The notes below the pieces were generated by a model. It ran no database searches, was not told the origin of the DNA, and worked only from the letters and a program-made list of their open reading frames with translations. From Micromonospora lutea (GTDB taxonomy: Bacteria > Actinomycetota > Actinomycetes > Mycobacteriales > Micromonosporaceae): a DNA stretch of 64,000 nucleotides. A program made the position numbers and the translations under genes. Numbering within the stretch: the first letter of the stretch is position 1; each line of letters begins with the position of its first letter. Location of the stretch: NCBI RefSeq assembly GCF_016863535.1, contig NZ_BOPB01000005.1, positions 124,001-188,000 on the forward strand, in the 5' to 3' direction. Positions 26,384 through 34,379 of the stretch are shown piece by piece.

Positions 26384-26402
26384 TTAGGTAAGGCAGACCT
26401 AA
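26384..26402. promoter_or_regulatory. Iron box (IdeR/DmdR/DtxR operator)
   Basis: A 19-bp palindrome, TTAGGTAAGGCAGACCTAA, close to the consensus TTAGGTTAGGCTAACCTAA. With Fe(II), IdeR/DmdR1 would bind here and repress the siderophore operon. On the minus strand it lies 16-34 bp upstream of the leader ORF start. A -35-like TTGCCC (minus strand, 26420-26425) stands 17 bp before it, so the box would cover the -10 region. Confidence 0.88.
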
Positions 26403-26514
26403 CCAGGTGGCTGTTGGTCGGGCAAGACCGGAGTCCCGCCGTGGCGCTCCTCAGTGCCGTGTCGGATGGCACCCCTGCGGGCCGGGCACCGGGGGCGGAT
26501 GCCAGCATGGCGGT

Positions 26515-26829
26515 ATGGATATCTACGAGGACGAGCGCACGGTGTCGCGGGCGGACCTGGCCGCGTGGCTGCGTCAGATGGCGAGCCAGTTGGAGAGCGG
26601 GCAGGTCTTCTACGGCGCGGCGGGGGCGATCACGGTCGCCGACGAGGTGCGCTGCGAACTGGAGATCGAGCAGGAGGGCGCCGACGAGTTCTCGATCGAA
26701 ATCGAGTTCTCCTGGGTCAACCCGAAGGCCGAGCCGGAGAAGGCTACGCCGGAGCAGGCGGAGCGGGAGAAGCCTGCGGCGGCCGAGGCCGACGGGGAGG
26801 CCGACACGGCCGGCTCGACCGGCGAGTAA
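26515..26829 (+). CDS. amphi-Trp domain-containing protein
   Basis: A 104-residue protein: residues 1-75 form the amphi-Trp domain (YEDERTVSRADLAAWLRQMASQLESG, then EVRCELEIEQEG and FSIEIEFSW), and the tail is a low-complexity Glu/Ala/Pro stretch. Function is unknown. ATG 26515 is selected over an upstream frame extension because the domain begins right there. It is divergent from the siderophore leader and may share the intergenic region. A repeat element follows its stop. Confidence 0.82.
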   Translation: MDIYEDERTVSRADLAAWLRQMASQLESGQVFYGAAGAITVADEVRCELEIEQEGADEFSIEIEFSWVNPKAEPEKATPEQAEREKPAAAEADGEADTAGSTGE

Positions 26830-26858
26830 CGAGGCACGCCGCCCGAGCGGGTCGACCA

Positions 26859-26921
26859 GTTAACAGGGGCCCCTTTCTCTACCGTAGGCGTTAAGAGGGG
26901 GCCCTTCCTTTCACCGGAGGC
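26859..26921. repeat. Intergenic GTTAAC/GGGGCCCC repeat element, copy 2
   Basis: Two tandem units of about 31 bp: 26859-26889 (begins GTTAACAGGGGCCCC, ends ACCGTAGGC) and 26890-26921 (begins GTTAAGAGGGGGCCC, ends ACCGGAGGC). Each unit resembles the other and the copy at 4960-5012. It lies between convergent genes and runs over the stop codon of the minus-strand membrane protein gene, just as copy 1 runs over the mshC stop. Confidence 0.8.
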
Positions 26922-27309
26922 GGGCGCGGCCGCGGAACCAGTCGCGCGCGACGTGGGTGTTGAGGGCCACGACCACCCAGGCCAGCAGGCCCAGGCCGAC
27001 AAGCGTGATCGCGCCGAAGAGCCCCAGCGAGGCGGCGGCCAACAGACCCGCCAGGGCGTACGCCGGATAGGGTGCCCACCGGCGGCGGGTCGCCAGGCTG
27101 ACCGCGACCAGCGCGCACGCGGTGGCCATCACGGCGAAGAAGGCGACGGCGCCGAGGGAGCCGCTGGTGCCCAGCAGACGGTGCACCGTCGCGAGGGCGA
27201 ACAGCAGTGCCAGAAGTGCGAAGGCGAGCACGGTGACCCGTACCGGGGTCGGCGTCGTGGGGGGCCGGAGCATGTCCCCGTAGCCGCCGCCGGGCGCGCG
27301 TACGACCAT
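26911..27309 (-). CDS. Small integral membrane protein, unknown function
   Basis: About 132 residues with four hydrophobic segments (VTVLAFALLALLFALATV; AVAFFAVMATACALVAVSLA; YALAGLLAAASLGLFG; ITLVGLGLLAWVVVAL) and a basic tail (RDWFRGRARLR). No family recognised. ATG 27309 is used; a TTG at 27330 preceded by GAGAGG and an internal ATG further on are alternatives. The 3' end, including the stop codon, coincides with the repeat element, which may have set or altered the last residues. Confidence 0.7.
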   Translation of the reverse strand: MVVRAPGGGYGDMLRPPTTPTPVRVTVLAFALLALLFALATVHRLLGTSGSLGAVAFFAVMATACALVAVSLATRRRWAPYPAYALAGLLAAASLGLFGAITLVGLGLLAWVVVALNTHVARDWFRGRARLR

Positions 27310-27382
27310 AAAGACAACGATGAGCGTCAACGCCTCTCGGGACGTGCCACTGTCGGCAACGCGACACCGCTCTCGGGCGCTC

Positions 27383-27388
27383 TAAGCT
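27383..27388 (+). promoter_or_regulatory. -10 element TAAGCT of the yciO-type gene
   Basis: TAAGCT followed by 6 nt and ATG 27395, with no Shine-Dalgarno sequence: another leaderless start. Confidence 0.45.
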
Positions 27389-27394
27389 TCGCTG

Positions 27395-28015
27395 ATGGCG
27401 AGGTACTTCGACGTGCACCCGGACAACCCGCAACCGCGCATCATCAGCCAGGTGGTCGAGATCATCCGTGCGGACGGGTTGATCGCCTACCCCACGGATT
27501 CCTGCTTCGCCCTCGGCAGCCAGCTGGGCAACAAGGACGGCATGGACCGGATCCGCGAGATCCGCGACCTCGACAGTGGCCACCACTTCACCCTGGTGTG
27601 TCGTGACTTCGCTCAGCTCGGGCAGTTCGTGCAGCTGGACAACGCGGTGTTCCGGGCGGTGAAGGCGGCCACCCCGGGCCGATACACCTTCATCCTGCCC
27701 GCCACGAAGGAGGTGCCCCGGCGGTTGTGGCACCCCCGTAAGAAGACCGTGGGGGTACGCATACCGGCGCATCCGGTCACCCGCGCGTTGCTCGACGCGC
27801 TCGGCGAGCCGCTGTTGTCGAGCACCCTGCTGCTGCCCGACGACGAGGAGCCGATGACCCAGGGTTGGGAGATCATGGAGCGTCTCGACCATGCCGTCGA
27901 CGCGGTGGTCGACGCGGGTGACTGCGGAACCGAACCGACCACGGTGGTGGACTTCTCCGACGGCGAGCCGGAGATCGTCCGGGTGGGCGCCGGTGATCCG
28001 TCCCGTTTCGCCTGA
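27395..28015 (+). CDS. Sua5/YciO/YrdC family protein (threonylcarbamoyl-AMP synthase-like)
   Basis: A 206-residue YrdC-fold protein, of the YciO branch by its start (MARYFDVHPDNPQPR). The nucleotide pocket is shown by GLIAYPTDSCFALGSQ, the KRxx-like loop region IREIRDLDSGHHFTLVCRD, TPGRYTFILPATKEVPRRL and VGVRIPAHPV. Canonical Sua5 enzymes make threonylcarbamoyl-AMP for t6A37 in tRNA; YciO proteins have the fold with weaker or uncertain activity, so the exact role is open. Confidence 0.88.
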   Translation: MARYFDVHPDNPQPRIISQVVEIIRADGLIAYPTDSCFALGSQLGNKDGMDRIREIRDLDSGHHFTLVCRDFAQLGQFVQLDNAVFRAVKAATPGRYTFILPATKEVPRRLWHPRKKTVGVRIPAHPVTRALLDALGEPLLSSTLLLPDDEEPMTQGWEIMERLDHAVDAVVDAGDCGTEPTTVVDFSDGEPEIVRVGAGDPSRFA

Positions 28016-28188
28016 CGTTTGGGCCTGTTCGCACGGCGGCGGACGAGGCTGGCCGCCACGCCCCCGTACGCCGTGGCGGCCGTCATCCGACTGATCCCAG
28101 CACGACCGCCGTCCCGCCAGGTGAAGTCCAAACGATTCCGTACGGGTTGGTACGACATCGATTGTTATCGTCACACCTCGTGGGTGTC

Positions 28189-28551
28189 ATGAAGCCGACC
28201 GTGTCCGACGGGCCACCCGACCCGGGCTCGGCCCACTGCCTCGACGAGTTGATCGACTGCCTGCGCGCACTCAAGCTCTGGGCCGGTGATCCCTCCTACG
28301 ACACGATCACCCGGCGGGTCAACGAGCGGCGGCGAAGCGACGGTCGTCCCGTCGACGAGCTGGCCCGCAGAGGCACCGTCGTGGACTGCTTCAAGACCGG
28401 GCGACGGAGGATCAACGCCGGGCCGTCAGGCGGAGCTGACCCGGCTGAGGGACCTGGCCGCGTTGACCGCGGCGCCGGACCTGGCCGCTCCCGGTGCGAC
28501 CGGACGCGGCGGGCAGGTCTGTGTGCTGGCCGGGATGGCCGGGGTCGGTAA
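28189..28551 (+). pseudogene. Out-of-frame N-terminal fragment of the NB-ARC/TPR gene
   Basis: ATG 28189 opens HCLDELIDCLRALKLWAGDPSYDTI and continues through a basic segment to VVDCFKTGRRRIN, the usual N-terminal domain of actinobacterial NB-ARC/TPR regulators. After this the frame loses all similarity (GPSGGADPAEGP) while the expected continuation, GRQAELTRLRDL, appears in the next frame. The normal linker of several dozen residues is absent at the junction near 28420-28430. This points to an internal deletion that also shifted the frame. Confidence 0.6.
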
Positions 28552-30415
28552 GACCCACCTCGCGGTGCACGCCGGCCAGGTGCTGGTCGACGACGGCCGC
28601 TTCGATACGACGCTCTTCGTCGACCTGCGTGGCTTCCACCCGGATCCGGGGCAGCCACCGGCCGAGCCGGGTGCGGTGCTCGACGGCTTCCTGCGCCTGC
28701 TCGGTATGTCCGGCCACGAGATTCCGTACGGTCTGGCGGAGCGCGCGACGGCGTTCGGTGAGCGGCTCGCGGGTCGACGGGTGCTGGTGGTGCTGGACAA
28801 CGCGGCCGGCGCGGAGCAGGTGCGTCCGCTGCTGGCCCGCTGCGCCGGCACCCTGACCCTGGTCACCTCCCGTCGTCGCCTCGCCGAGCTGGACGAGGCG
28901 GTTCATCTCGACCTCGATCTGTTCACTCCGCAGGAGGCGGAGCAGTTGCTCGTCCGGTCGAACCCCGTTGTGGCGGTGGGCAACGACCCGTCGGCGCATC
29001 GGCGGATCGCGTTGCGCTGCGGGTACCTGCCGCTGGCGCTGAGTGTGGTGGTCGGCCAGATGGCCGCCCGGCCCGGCTGGACGGTCACCGATCACGCCGA
29101 CCGCCTGGACGAGCGTCACCGGCACCGCCGGCTCGACAGTGGCGTGGAACTGGCGCTGCACCTGTCGTATCAGCATCTGCCGCCGCGGCGGCAGATGCTG
29201 ATACGACGGATGGCCGCGCACCCTGGCGCGGACCTGGACGAGTACGCTGCCGCGGCCCTGCTGGACACCGACCCGGCCACCGCCGCGACCGACCTGCGTC
29301 ACCTCGCCGCCGAGTACCTGGTCCAGCAGCCAGTCGCCGGGCGGTACGCCTTGCACGACCTCGTGCGGGCCTACGCGGGCGAACGTGGCCGGGAGGAGGA
29401 TCGACCGGCGGACCGCCGGGCTGCCCTGACCCGTCTGCTCGACCACTACCTGTACCGCGCGGCCGCGGCGATGGAGGCGTTGTACCCGGCCGAGCGACAC
29501 CGCCGGCCGCACCTGCCGCCGCGCCCCACGGCGGTCCCACCGTTCGACGAGCCCAGGACCGCGCTGCGGTGGCTGGACGCGGAGCGGGCGACGCTGGTGG
29601 CCGTGTGCGTGCACGCGGCCCGCGACGGCTGGCCGCAACACGCCGTGTGGCTCGCCGGCACCCTCTACGTCTACCTCGACAACGGTGGCTATCCGGCGGA
29701 CGCGATCACGGTGCACGGCGAGGCCGAGTACGCGGCGCGGCTGCTCGGAGATCCGGTCGCCGAGGCCACCGCCCTGACCAACCTCGGTGTGGTGTGCTGG
29801 CAGCTGGGCCGCTATCCGGAGGCCATCGGGCATCTGGAACGCGCACTGCCGTTGTTCCGCGCCGCCGGTGACGATCGTGGTGAGGCGCGGGTGCTGGGCA
29901 ACCTCGGCGTCGTGCACAGCGCGGCCGGGTACTGGGAGCGTGCCGGCGGGTACCACGAGGTGGCGCTCGACCGCTTCGTGCAGCTCGGCGACCGGGTGGG
30001 TGAGGCCAACACGCTGACGAACCTGGGCGCCGTCCACGAACGGTCCGGCCGTCCCGGTGTCGCGGTCGACCAGAACAGCCGCGCCTTGGCGATCTTCCGT
30101 GAGCTGCGGCATCGCGGCGGCGAGGCGACCGCGCTGAACAACCTCGGCGACGCCCATGTCGCGTTGGGCCGATTCGCGGACGCCGTCACCTGCTACGAAC
30201 CGGCGCTCGCCCTGTTCCGCGACATCGGCGAACGGTACGGCGAGGCGTGCGTCCTCAACGGACTGGGGCGGGCGCTGGCCGGGCAGGGCGCCCGGGACGA
30301 GGCGGTCGCCCGGCACGTTGAGGCGCTGGCCCTGGCCACGGAGATCGACAGACCCGAGGAGCGGGCCCGGGCCCGTCACGCGCTCGCCCGGCTCGGTGCG
30401 CCGATCGACGCGTAG
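28286..30415 (+). CDS. NB-ARC/TPR protein (STAND type), N-terminus disrupted
   Basis: The intact part runs from GRQAELTRLRDL (about 28427) to the stop. P-loop GMAGVGKTHLAVH, Walker B-like RVLVVLDNAAGAEQVRPLL, the TSRR sensor and GYLPLALSVV are present, then a helical region (LHLSYQHLPPRRQMLIRRMAAHP) and at least five TPRs from about 29760 (ATALTNLGVVCWQLGRYPEA and similar). The first 47 residues of the open frame are an out-of-frame reading of the normal N-terminal domain, so a real product would need an internal start such as the GTG/ATG codons near 28520-28535. Possibly a pseudogene. A perfect 44-bp palindrome lies inside. Confidence 0.65.
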   Translation: MIPPTTRSPGGSTSGGEATVVPSTSWPAEAPSWTASRPGDGGSTPGRQAELTRLRDLAALTAAPDLAAPGATGRGGQVCVLAGMAGVGKTHLAVHAGQVLVDDGRFDTTLFVDLRGFHPDPGQPPAEPGAVLDGFLRLLGMSGHEIPYGLAERATAFGERLAGRRVLVVLDNAAGAEQVRPLLARCAGTLTLVTSRRRLAELDEAVHLDLDLFTPQEAEQLLVRSNPVVAVGNDPSAHRRIALRCGYLPLALSVVVGQMAARPGWTVTDHADRLDERHRHRRLDSGVELALHLSYQHLPPRRQMLIRRMAAHPGADLDEYAAAALLDTDPATAATDLRHLAAEYLVQQPVAGRYALHDLVRAYAGERGREEDRPADRRAALTRLLDHYLYRAAAAMEALYPAERHRRPHLPPRPTAVPPFDEPRTALRWLDAERATLVAVCVHAARDGWPQHAVWLAGTLYVYLDNGGYPADAITVHGEAEYAARLLGDPVAEATALTNLGVVCWQLGRYPEAIGHLERALPLFRAAGDDRGEARVLGNLGVVHSAAGYWERAGGYHEVALDRFVQLGDRVGEANTLTNLGAVHERSGRPGVAVDQNSRALAIFRELRHRGGEATALNNLGDAHVALGRFADAVTCYEPALALFRDIGERYGEACVLNGLGRALAGQGARDEAVARHVEALALATEIDRPEERARARHALARLGAPIDA
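29164..29207. repeat. Perfect 44-bp palindrome within the NB-ARC/TPR gene
   Basis: The left arm begins GTCGTATCAGCATCTGCCGCC and the right arm is its exact reverse complement, meeting at a central GC with no spacer. It encodes LSYQHLPPRRQMLIRR, a segment expected in the family, so it is not an insertion. Confidence 0.9.
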
Positions 30416-30610
30416 GCGGACCGGCGACTGATTCACGCAGGCCGACCCCGCGACGTGCGGGCCCGGCCCGACCGGGTCGAGGTCCACCCGATGCCGGTGA
30501 CCGGCTTTCGTTGCCTGAGGCGAAAGTTCGGTAGGTGGTTTTGCGACTATCGACGTTGCTGATGGTAAGGGCTACGCTCCCAGGCAACAGCCGTCGATAC
30601 GAGGGGTGTC

Positions 30611-31285
30611 ATGTCCCGTCGCACCGGAAAGCCTTCCTATCTGGTCGCTCCACCGGCGCGGCAGACCCGCGCGAGGGCGCAGATGGTAGCCGCTGCCGCC
30701 GCGGCGGTCCTGGTGGCGGCCCTGGTCGGCGGGTTGGTCGGGCACGCTGTCGGTCGGCCGGATCCGATCGAGGAGAGCGTGGCGCAGATACGTCAGGCCG
30801 ACGCCGAGCGGGACGCGCAGCAGATCGTCGAGCTGACCGAGATGGCCCATCGGACAGGGGAGGAACTCGCGCCGATCATTCGTGGCATCAGGGACGCCGA
30901 GGCGGGGCGCACGCCCGAGCAGGCGCAGCTCGACCAGTGGCAGCAGACCATGCGGCGGCTGACCGCGCAGTTCGCCGATCCGCCATCGGGCATGACCGCC
31001 ACCAACGTCGCCCGTGGAGGTCTGCGTAGCGCCGTCGACCAGGCGACCGTCGCGGTCGACACCGTCGCTCTCGCGCTGGCCAAACCGACCACCGGGCGTA
31101 CGGAACTGATGTCGCTGGCGACCCGGCAGGCGACTCTCGCCGTCACCACGTGGTCGGTCGCCGCGACCCAACTCGACCAGATCAACGTCGACGCCGGACA
31201 AGGCCACCAGCACGTGCACCTCGACGTGGGCGAGGTGGAGGGCGCGCTCGGTCCGGACGGCTCGGCCGAGGGCGTCGGCGGCTGA
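30611..31285 (+). CDS. Membrane-anchored hypothetical protein (224 residues)
   Basis: Not recognised. A short basic N-terminus (SRRTGKPSYLVAPPARQTRARAQ) is followed by one membrane span at about residues 25-47 (VAAAAAAVLVAALVGGLVGHAVG) and an exported helical domain of about 170 residues rich in Gln/Glu/Ala, ending near a His cluster (GHQHVHLD). GAGGGG stands 6 nt before ATG 30611. It precedes the SCO2525 cluster with a 250-bp gap; a relation to it is not shown. Confidence 0.75.
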   Translation: MSRRTGKPSYLVAPPARQTRARAQMVAAAAAAVLVAALVGGLVGHAVGRPDPIEESVAQIRQADAERDAQQIVELTEMAHRTGEELAPIIRGIRDAEAGRTPEQAQLDQWQQTMRRLTAQFADPPSGMTATNVARGGLRSAVDQATVAVDTVALALAKPTTGRTELMSLATRQATLAVTTWSVAATQLDQINVDAGQGHQHVHLDVGEVEGALGPDGSAEGVGG

Positions 31286-31353
31286 CACCCTCCACAACGG
31301 GCTGAGCCTCCCTGCCCGCCGGTTCACCCCGCTTGGTCGCCCGGCATCGCGGC

Positions 31354-31382
31354 GATCGGAACCGCCGTGGTCGGTACCGATC
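31354..31382 (+). terminator. Hairpin after the membrane-anchored hypothetical gene
   Basis: GATCGGAACC (31354-31363) and GGTACCGATC (31373-31382) pair with one mismatch around a 9-nt loop, followed by the fairly AT-rich AATCATCT. It lies 69 bp after the stop of the upstream gene and before the SCO2525 promoter. Confidence 0.4.
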
Positions 31383-31438
31383 AATCATCTCGACGACGGA
31401 ACGCCGACCGATGATCGCGCTCGCGTCAACGTCGGCAC

Positions 31439-31469
31439 TTGCGAATCGGCATCGCGTCCGATGCATAAT
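31439..31469 (+). promoter_or_regulatory. Putative promoter of the SCO2525 cluster with operator-like inverted repeat
   Basis: TTGCGA (31439-31444) and CATAAT (31464-31469) are 19 bp apart, long for a standard promoter. Between them lies a perfect inverted repeat, GCATCG-CGTC-CGATGC (31449-31464), which would fit a repressor operator. Confidence 0.4.
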
Positions 31470-31537
31470 GGGCAGCGGGCCAAGCGCGTCGGGGCAAACG
31501 ACCAAAGTGATCTGCCGACTTCAATGGAGGCACCTCC

Positions 31538-32332
31538 ATGGCATTGATTCCGGCGGCTGGTGCAGGCTGTAGCGGGCCGTCGACCCCGCCGCCACGAGTC
31601 GGGTCCCCACGAACTGTCAATTCCGAGGTCGAGTGGGATGGCTTCGACCCGCGCGCCTACGTCCAGCACAACTACTCGGTTCTGCGCGACGATGATCGTG
31701 AAATTCTCTGTCGGATCAGAGACTTTTTCGCGAGTGCGAATGTCGCCGACGCGCACTGTGTCGACGTGGGATCGGGGGCAAACCTCTACCCGGCGCTGTC
31801 CCTTCTGCCATTCGCGCGCAGCGTGGAACTCTGCGAATATTCCACGGCTAATGTGTGCTGGTTGCGGAGCCAGATCAGCGGCTATGACGACTGCTGGGAC
31901 GCGTACTGGCAGGTGTGCGCGGAGCACTCGGCGTACGCGGCGCTGACCGACCCCCGTGGTCACCTGGCCCGGGTGGGTCGGGTGCTGCAGTTGAGCGTCT
32001 TCGACCTGCCCAGGAGGGCCTGGGGCGCAGGCACCATGTTCTTCGTGGCCTGCTCGATCTCGGCCGACCGGGCCGAGGCGGAGCATGCCATCGGTCGGTT
32101 CCTGGGAGCGTTGCAGCCCGGTTCGCCGTTCGCCGCGGCGTTCATGCTCGGATCGAACGGCTACCGCGTCGGGCAGCACTGGTTTCCGGCCGTGCAACTG
32201 CAGCGCGCGGAAGTGGTGGCGAGTATCGCGGCCGGCGCGTACGACGTGGACATGCACGAGGTGCGGCCGACACCGTCGCTGCGCGACGGGTATCTGGGCA
32301 TGTTGCTGGTGACCGGACGTAGCCGCGGCTGA
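31538..32332 (+). CDS. SCO2525 family SAM-dependent methyltransferase
   Basis: A 264-residue protein of the SCO2525 family, related to NNMT/PNMT/TEMT small-molecule methyltransferases. The family opening FDPRAYVQHNYSVLRDDDREIL is at about residue 36; SAM motif I is CVDVGSGANLYPALSLLP (about 74-91); later come ELCEYSTANVCWLRSQI and the FFVACSISADRAEAEHAI segment. The acceptor is unknown. The ATG has GGAGG 8 nt upstream. It leads the SCO2525-2524-2523-2522 series, whose joint function has not been described to my knowledge. Confidence 0.88.
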   Translation: MALIPAAGAGCSGPSTPPPRVGSPRTVNSEVEWDGFDPRAYVQHNYSVLRDDDREILCRIRDFFASANVADAHCVDVGSGANLYPALSLLPFARSVELCEYSTANVCWLRSQISGYDDCWDAYWQVCAEHSAYAALTDPRGHLARVGRVLQLSVFDLPRRAWGAGTMFFVACSISADRAEAEHAIGRFLGALQPGSPFAAAFMLGSNGYRVGQHWFPAVQLQRAEVVASIAAGAYDVDMHEVRPTPSLRDGYLGMLLVTGRSRG

Positions 32333-32537
32333 CCTCGCGCATTGTCCGTCCCGGATCCCCGCACCCCGCTCAGCTGGACACTCGGACCATCCGGGTTGAC
32401 CGGTAGATCGGTACGCACGGCGGTTCAGGTCACGCTCCGGCAGGGATACGATGATGGGTGCAGGTCATCGTGATCAGCGTGGGCCCGGCAACATTCAGCA
32501 GCTCCGTTTCGACGACTACAGCAGACGGTGGTGGACC

Positions 32538-34379
32538 ATGCGCATGCAGCCGCGCCAGGAGATTCTCGACATCTGGCGGGCCACGGTGCGTAGCTGTCTA
32601 CGCAACGGCGATTGGGATTGGGGCGGCCGGAGCGGCTCCAATTCCATCAGTGACGCGGAGCAACTGCTGACCCTGCTGATGCCGGCGACCAAGATCCCGG
32701 TGCTGGCGCTGGACGATCCGGACCGAATCGACGAGGAGGTCATCGAGGCCCTCGGCGCGATCGGTGGCGCGATAGAGATTCCCCGCCGACTGGTCAGGAT
32801 CATGACCGAGTACTTCGTCCGCTACACCGATGACAGCGGTGCGCCGACCTTTGGTGGCGGCACCTACCTCACCCCGGTCGAGGGTGGTCCGGACCTCACC
32901 GAGGAACAGCGCTCCATGGACGTGGTCGACTCGTTCGCGGTGTCGGTCACGCTGACCCTGGCGACCATCGGTTTCGTGAAGGTCTACCGTCCCTCCACGC
33001 AGCGGGCCGACCTGCGTGCCCAGTTGGACAAGTTGGAGGAGATGGCCAGCCTCCGCCTCACCGCGGCCATGGTCGGACTGCTGCGTAGCTTCAGCACCTC
33101 GGTCTTCGCGGCCACCGACGAGTTCGGCATCCGGCTGTGCGACATGGTCAACCAGGACGAGTTGCCGCGCCGTGAGGTCGTGGCCGCGCTGCGCGCGCAG
33201 TTGCGGGACACCATGGCGAGCCTGCGCAACGTCGTGGTCGGATCCGGTCAGGTCACCGAGGACCTGGACAACAGCGAGATGCTCTTCGAGTGTGGCTGGT
33301 CGTGGGGGACCGTGGCCGGCGCCGAGGAGGTCGAGACGACCGAGGCGATCGGCCCACAGCGCGAAGGCTCGGCGGAGAACGCACCCTACCTCTACTTCAC
33401 CGTGATCGCCGTGGACGCCATCGACGATCTGAACTCCGAACGGACCCGCCTGCTCGGTCTGCTCAACGAGGAGCAGCAGCGGCTGTTCCGCATCCTGCAA
33501 CTGCGCTGGGAGTTGACCCGGCGGTACTGGGCGACGGTGGCGACCTTCGGCAACCGACGCCGGTGGCCGATCGAGGACATTCCCTGGCGTACCACCGACG
33601 GCGACCGGACCGACTACTACACCTTGCAGGCCACCTCGCTGGCGGTGAAAGGGCTGGTCGCCAGTGGGCGCGGCGGTGACGAGGAGTTCGGGCGGATCGG
33701 CAACGTGCTGGTGGAGTTGGCGCAGCGGGGCCGGATCACCCGGCGCGCCTCCCCTGACGAGCCCGCGTTGGTCGTGCACGCACCGGGCAAGCAGGTGACC
33801 CTGAACGACGCCACGTCGAAGCCGATCATGACGTGGAACGTCAACGAGTTCTCCACGGTGCTGCTCCAGCGAGCCACCACCGTCGCCGGCCTGCTGAACA
33901 ATGCCCGGCACCGCAGCGAGATGCTCGAACTCGCCGACGAGGTGTGGGAGCACCTCCTGCGGCGGCGTATTCCCGAGGGTCGGCACCAGGGTTTGTGGGA
34001 TCACGCCGGAGGCGCCTTTCCCGCGCTGGCGCCGCTGCCCGAGGCACCCTCCTGGTACCTGACCGAGCGCGTCGTACAGGCCCTGGTCAACGCTGCGCAG
34101 TTGCTCTGGGAGCGGCCGTTTCCCCGAGCCTTGAACCTTGCCACCTTCGCCCAGGATCTCATCGACGAAGCCGAGTACGTATTCGACCGTGAGCTGATCA
34201 GCGGCACGTTCGCCGGTGAGGCGATGCAGCGCAGCATGCGGAGTATCCGCGCGACGCTGCGTCGCGCACAGTCGCTCGTGGACGGCCAGCCGGGCACGGC
34301 AGCCGCCCTGGCGAGCACCCTGCTGCTCCAGCTCAACGACATCACCACCGGCCAACAGAAGGCCAGCGAGGGGATCTGA
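32538..34379 (+). CDS. SCO2524 family protein
   Basis: A 613-residue protein of the SCO2524 family. The characteristic start is MQPRQEILDIWRATVRSCLRNGDWDWGGRSGSNS split across residues 3-36, followed by ISDAEQLLTLLMPAT. The rest is largely helical with a long N-terminal domain, NEEQQRLFRILQLRWELTRRYW in the middle and a C-terminal helical bundle. No catalytic motif is evident, so a structural or scaffold role is possible. ATG 32538 fits the family start; the frame is open farther upstream. Its stop is directly followed by the next ATG. Confidence 0.85.
   Translation: MRMQPRQEILDIWRATVRSCLRNGDWDWGGRSGSNSISDAEQLLTLLMPATKIPVLALDDPDRIDEEVIEALGAIGGAIEIPRRLVRIMTEYFVRYTDDSGAPTFGGGTYLTPVEGGPDLTEEQRSMDVVDSFAVSVTLTLATIGFVKVYRPSTQRADLRAQLDKLEEMASLRLTAAMVGLLRSFSTSVFAATDEFGIRLCDMVNQDELPRREVVAALRAQLRDTMASLRNVVVGSGQVTEDLDNSEMLFECGWSWGTVAGAEEVETTEAIGPQREGSAENAPYLYFTVIAVDAIDDLNSERTRLLGLLNEEQQRLFRILQLRWELTRRYWATVATFGNRRRWPIEDIPWRTTDGDRTDYYTLQATSLAVKGLVASGRGGDEEFGRIGNVLVELAQRGRITRRASPDEPALVVHAPGKQVTLNDATSKPIMTWNVNEFSTVLLQRATTVAGLLNNARHRSEMLELADEVWEHLLRRRIPEGRHQGLWDHAGGAFPALAPLPEAPSWYLTERVVQALVNAAQLLWERPFPRALNLATFAQDLIDEAEYVFDRELISGTFAGEAMQRSMRSIRATLRRAQSLVDGQPGTAAALASTLLLQLNDITTGQQKASEGI

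Noticed and set aside
29164..29207. The 44-bp palindrome as a transposon end or insertion
   Set aside because: It encodes family-typical residues in frame and there is no target duplication or transposase nearby.
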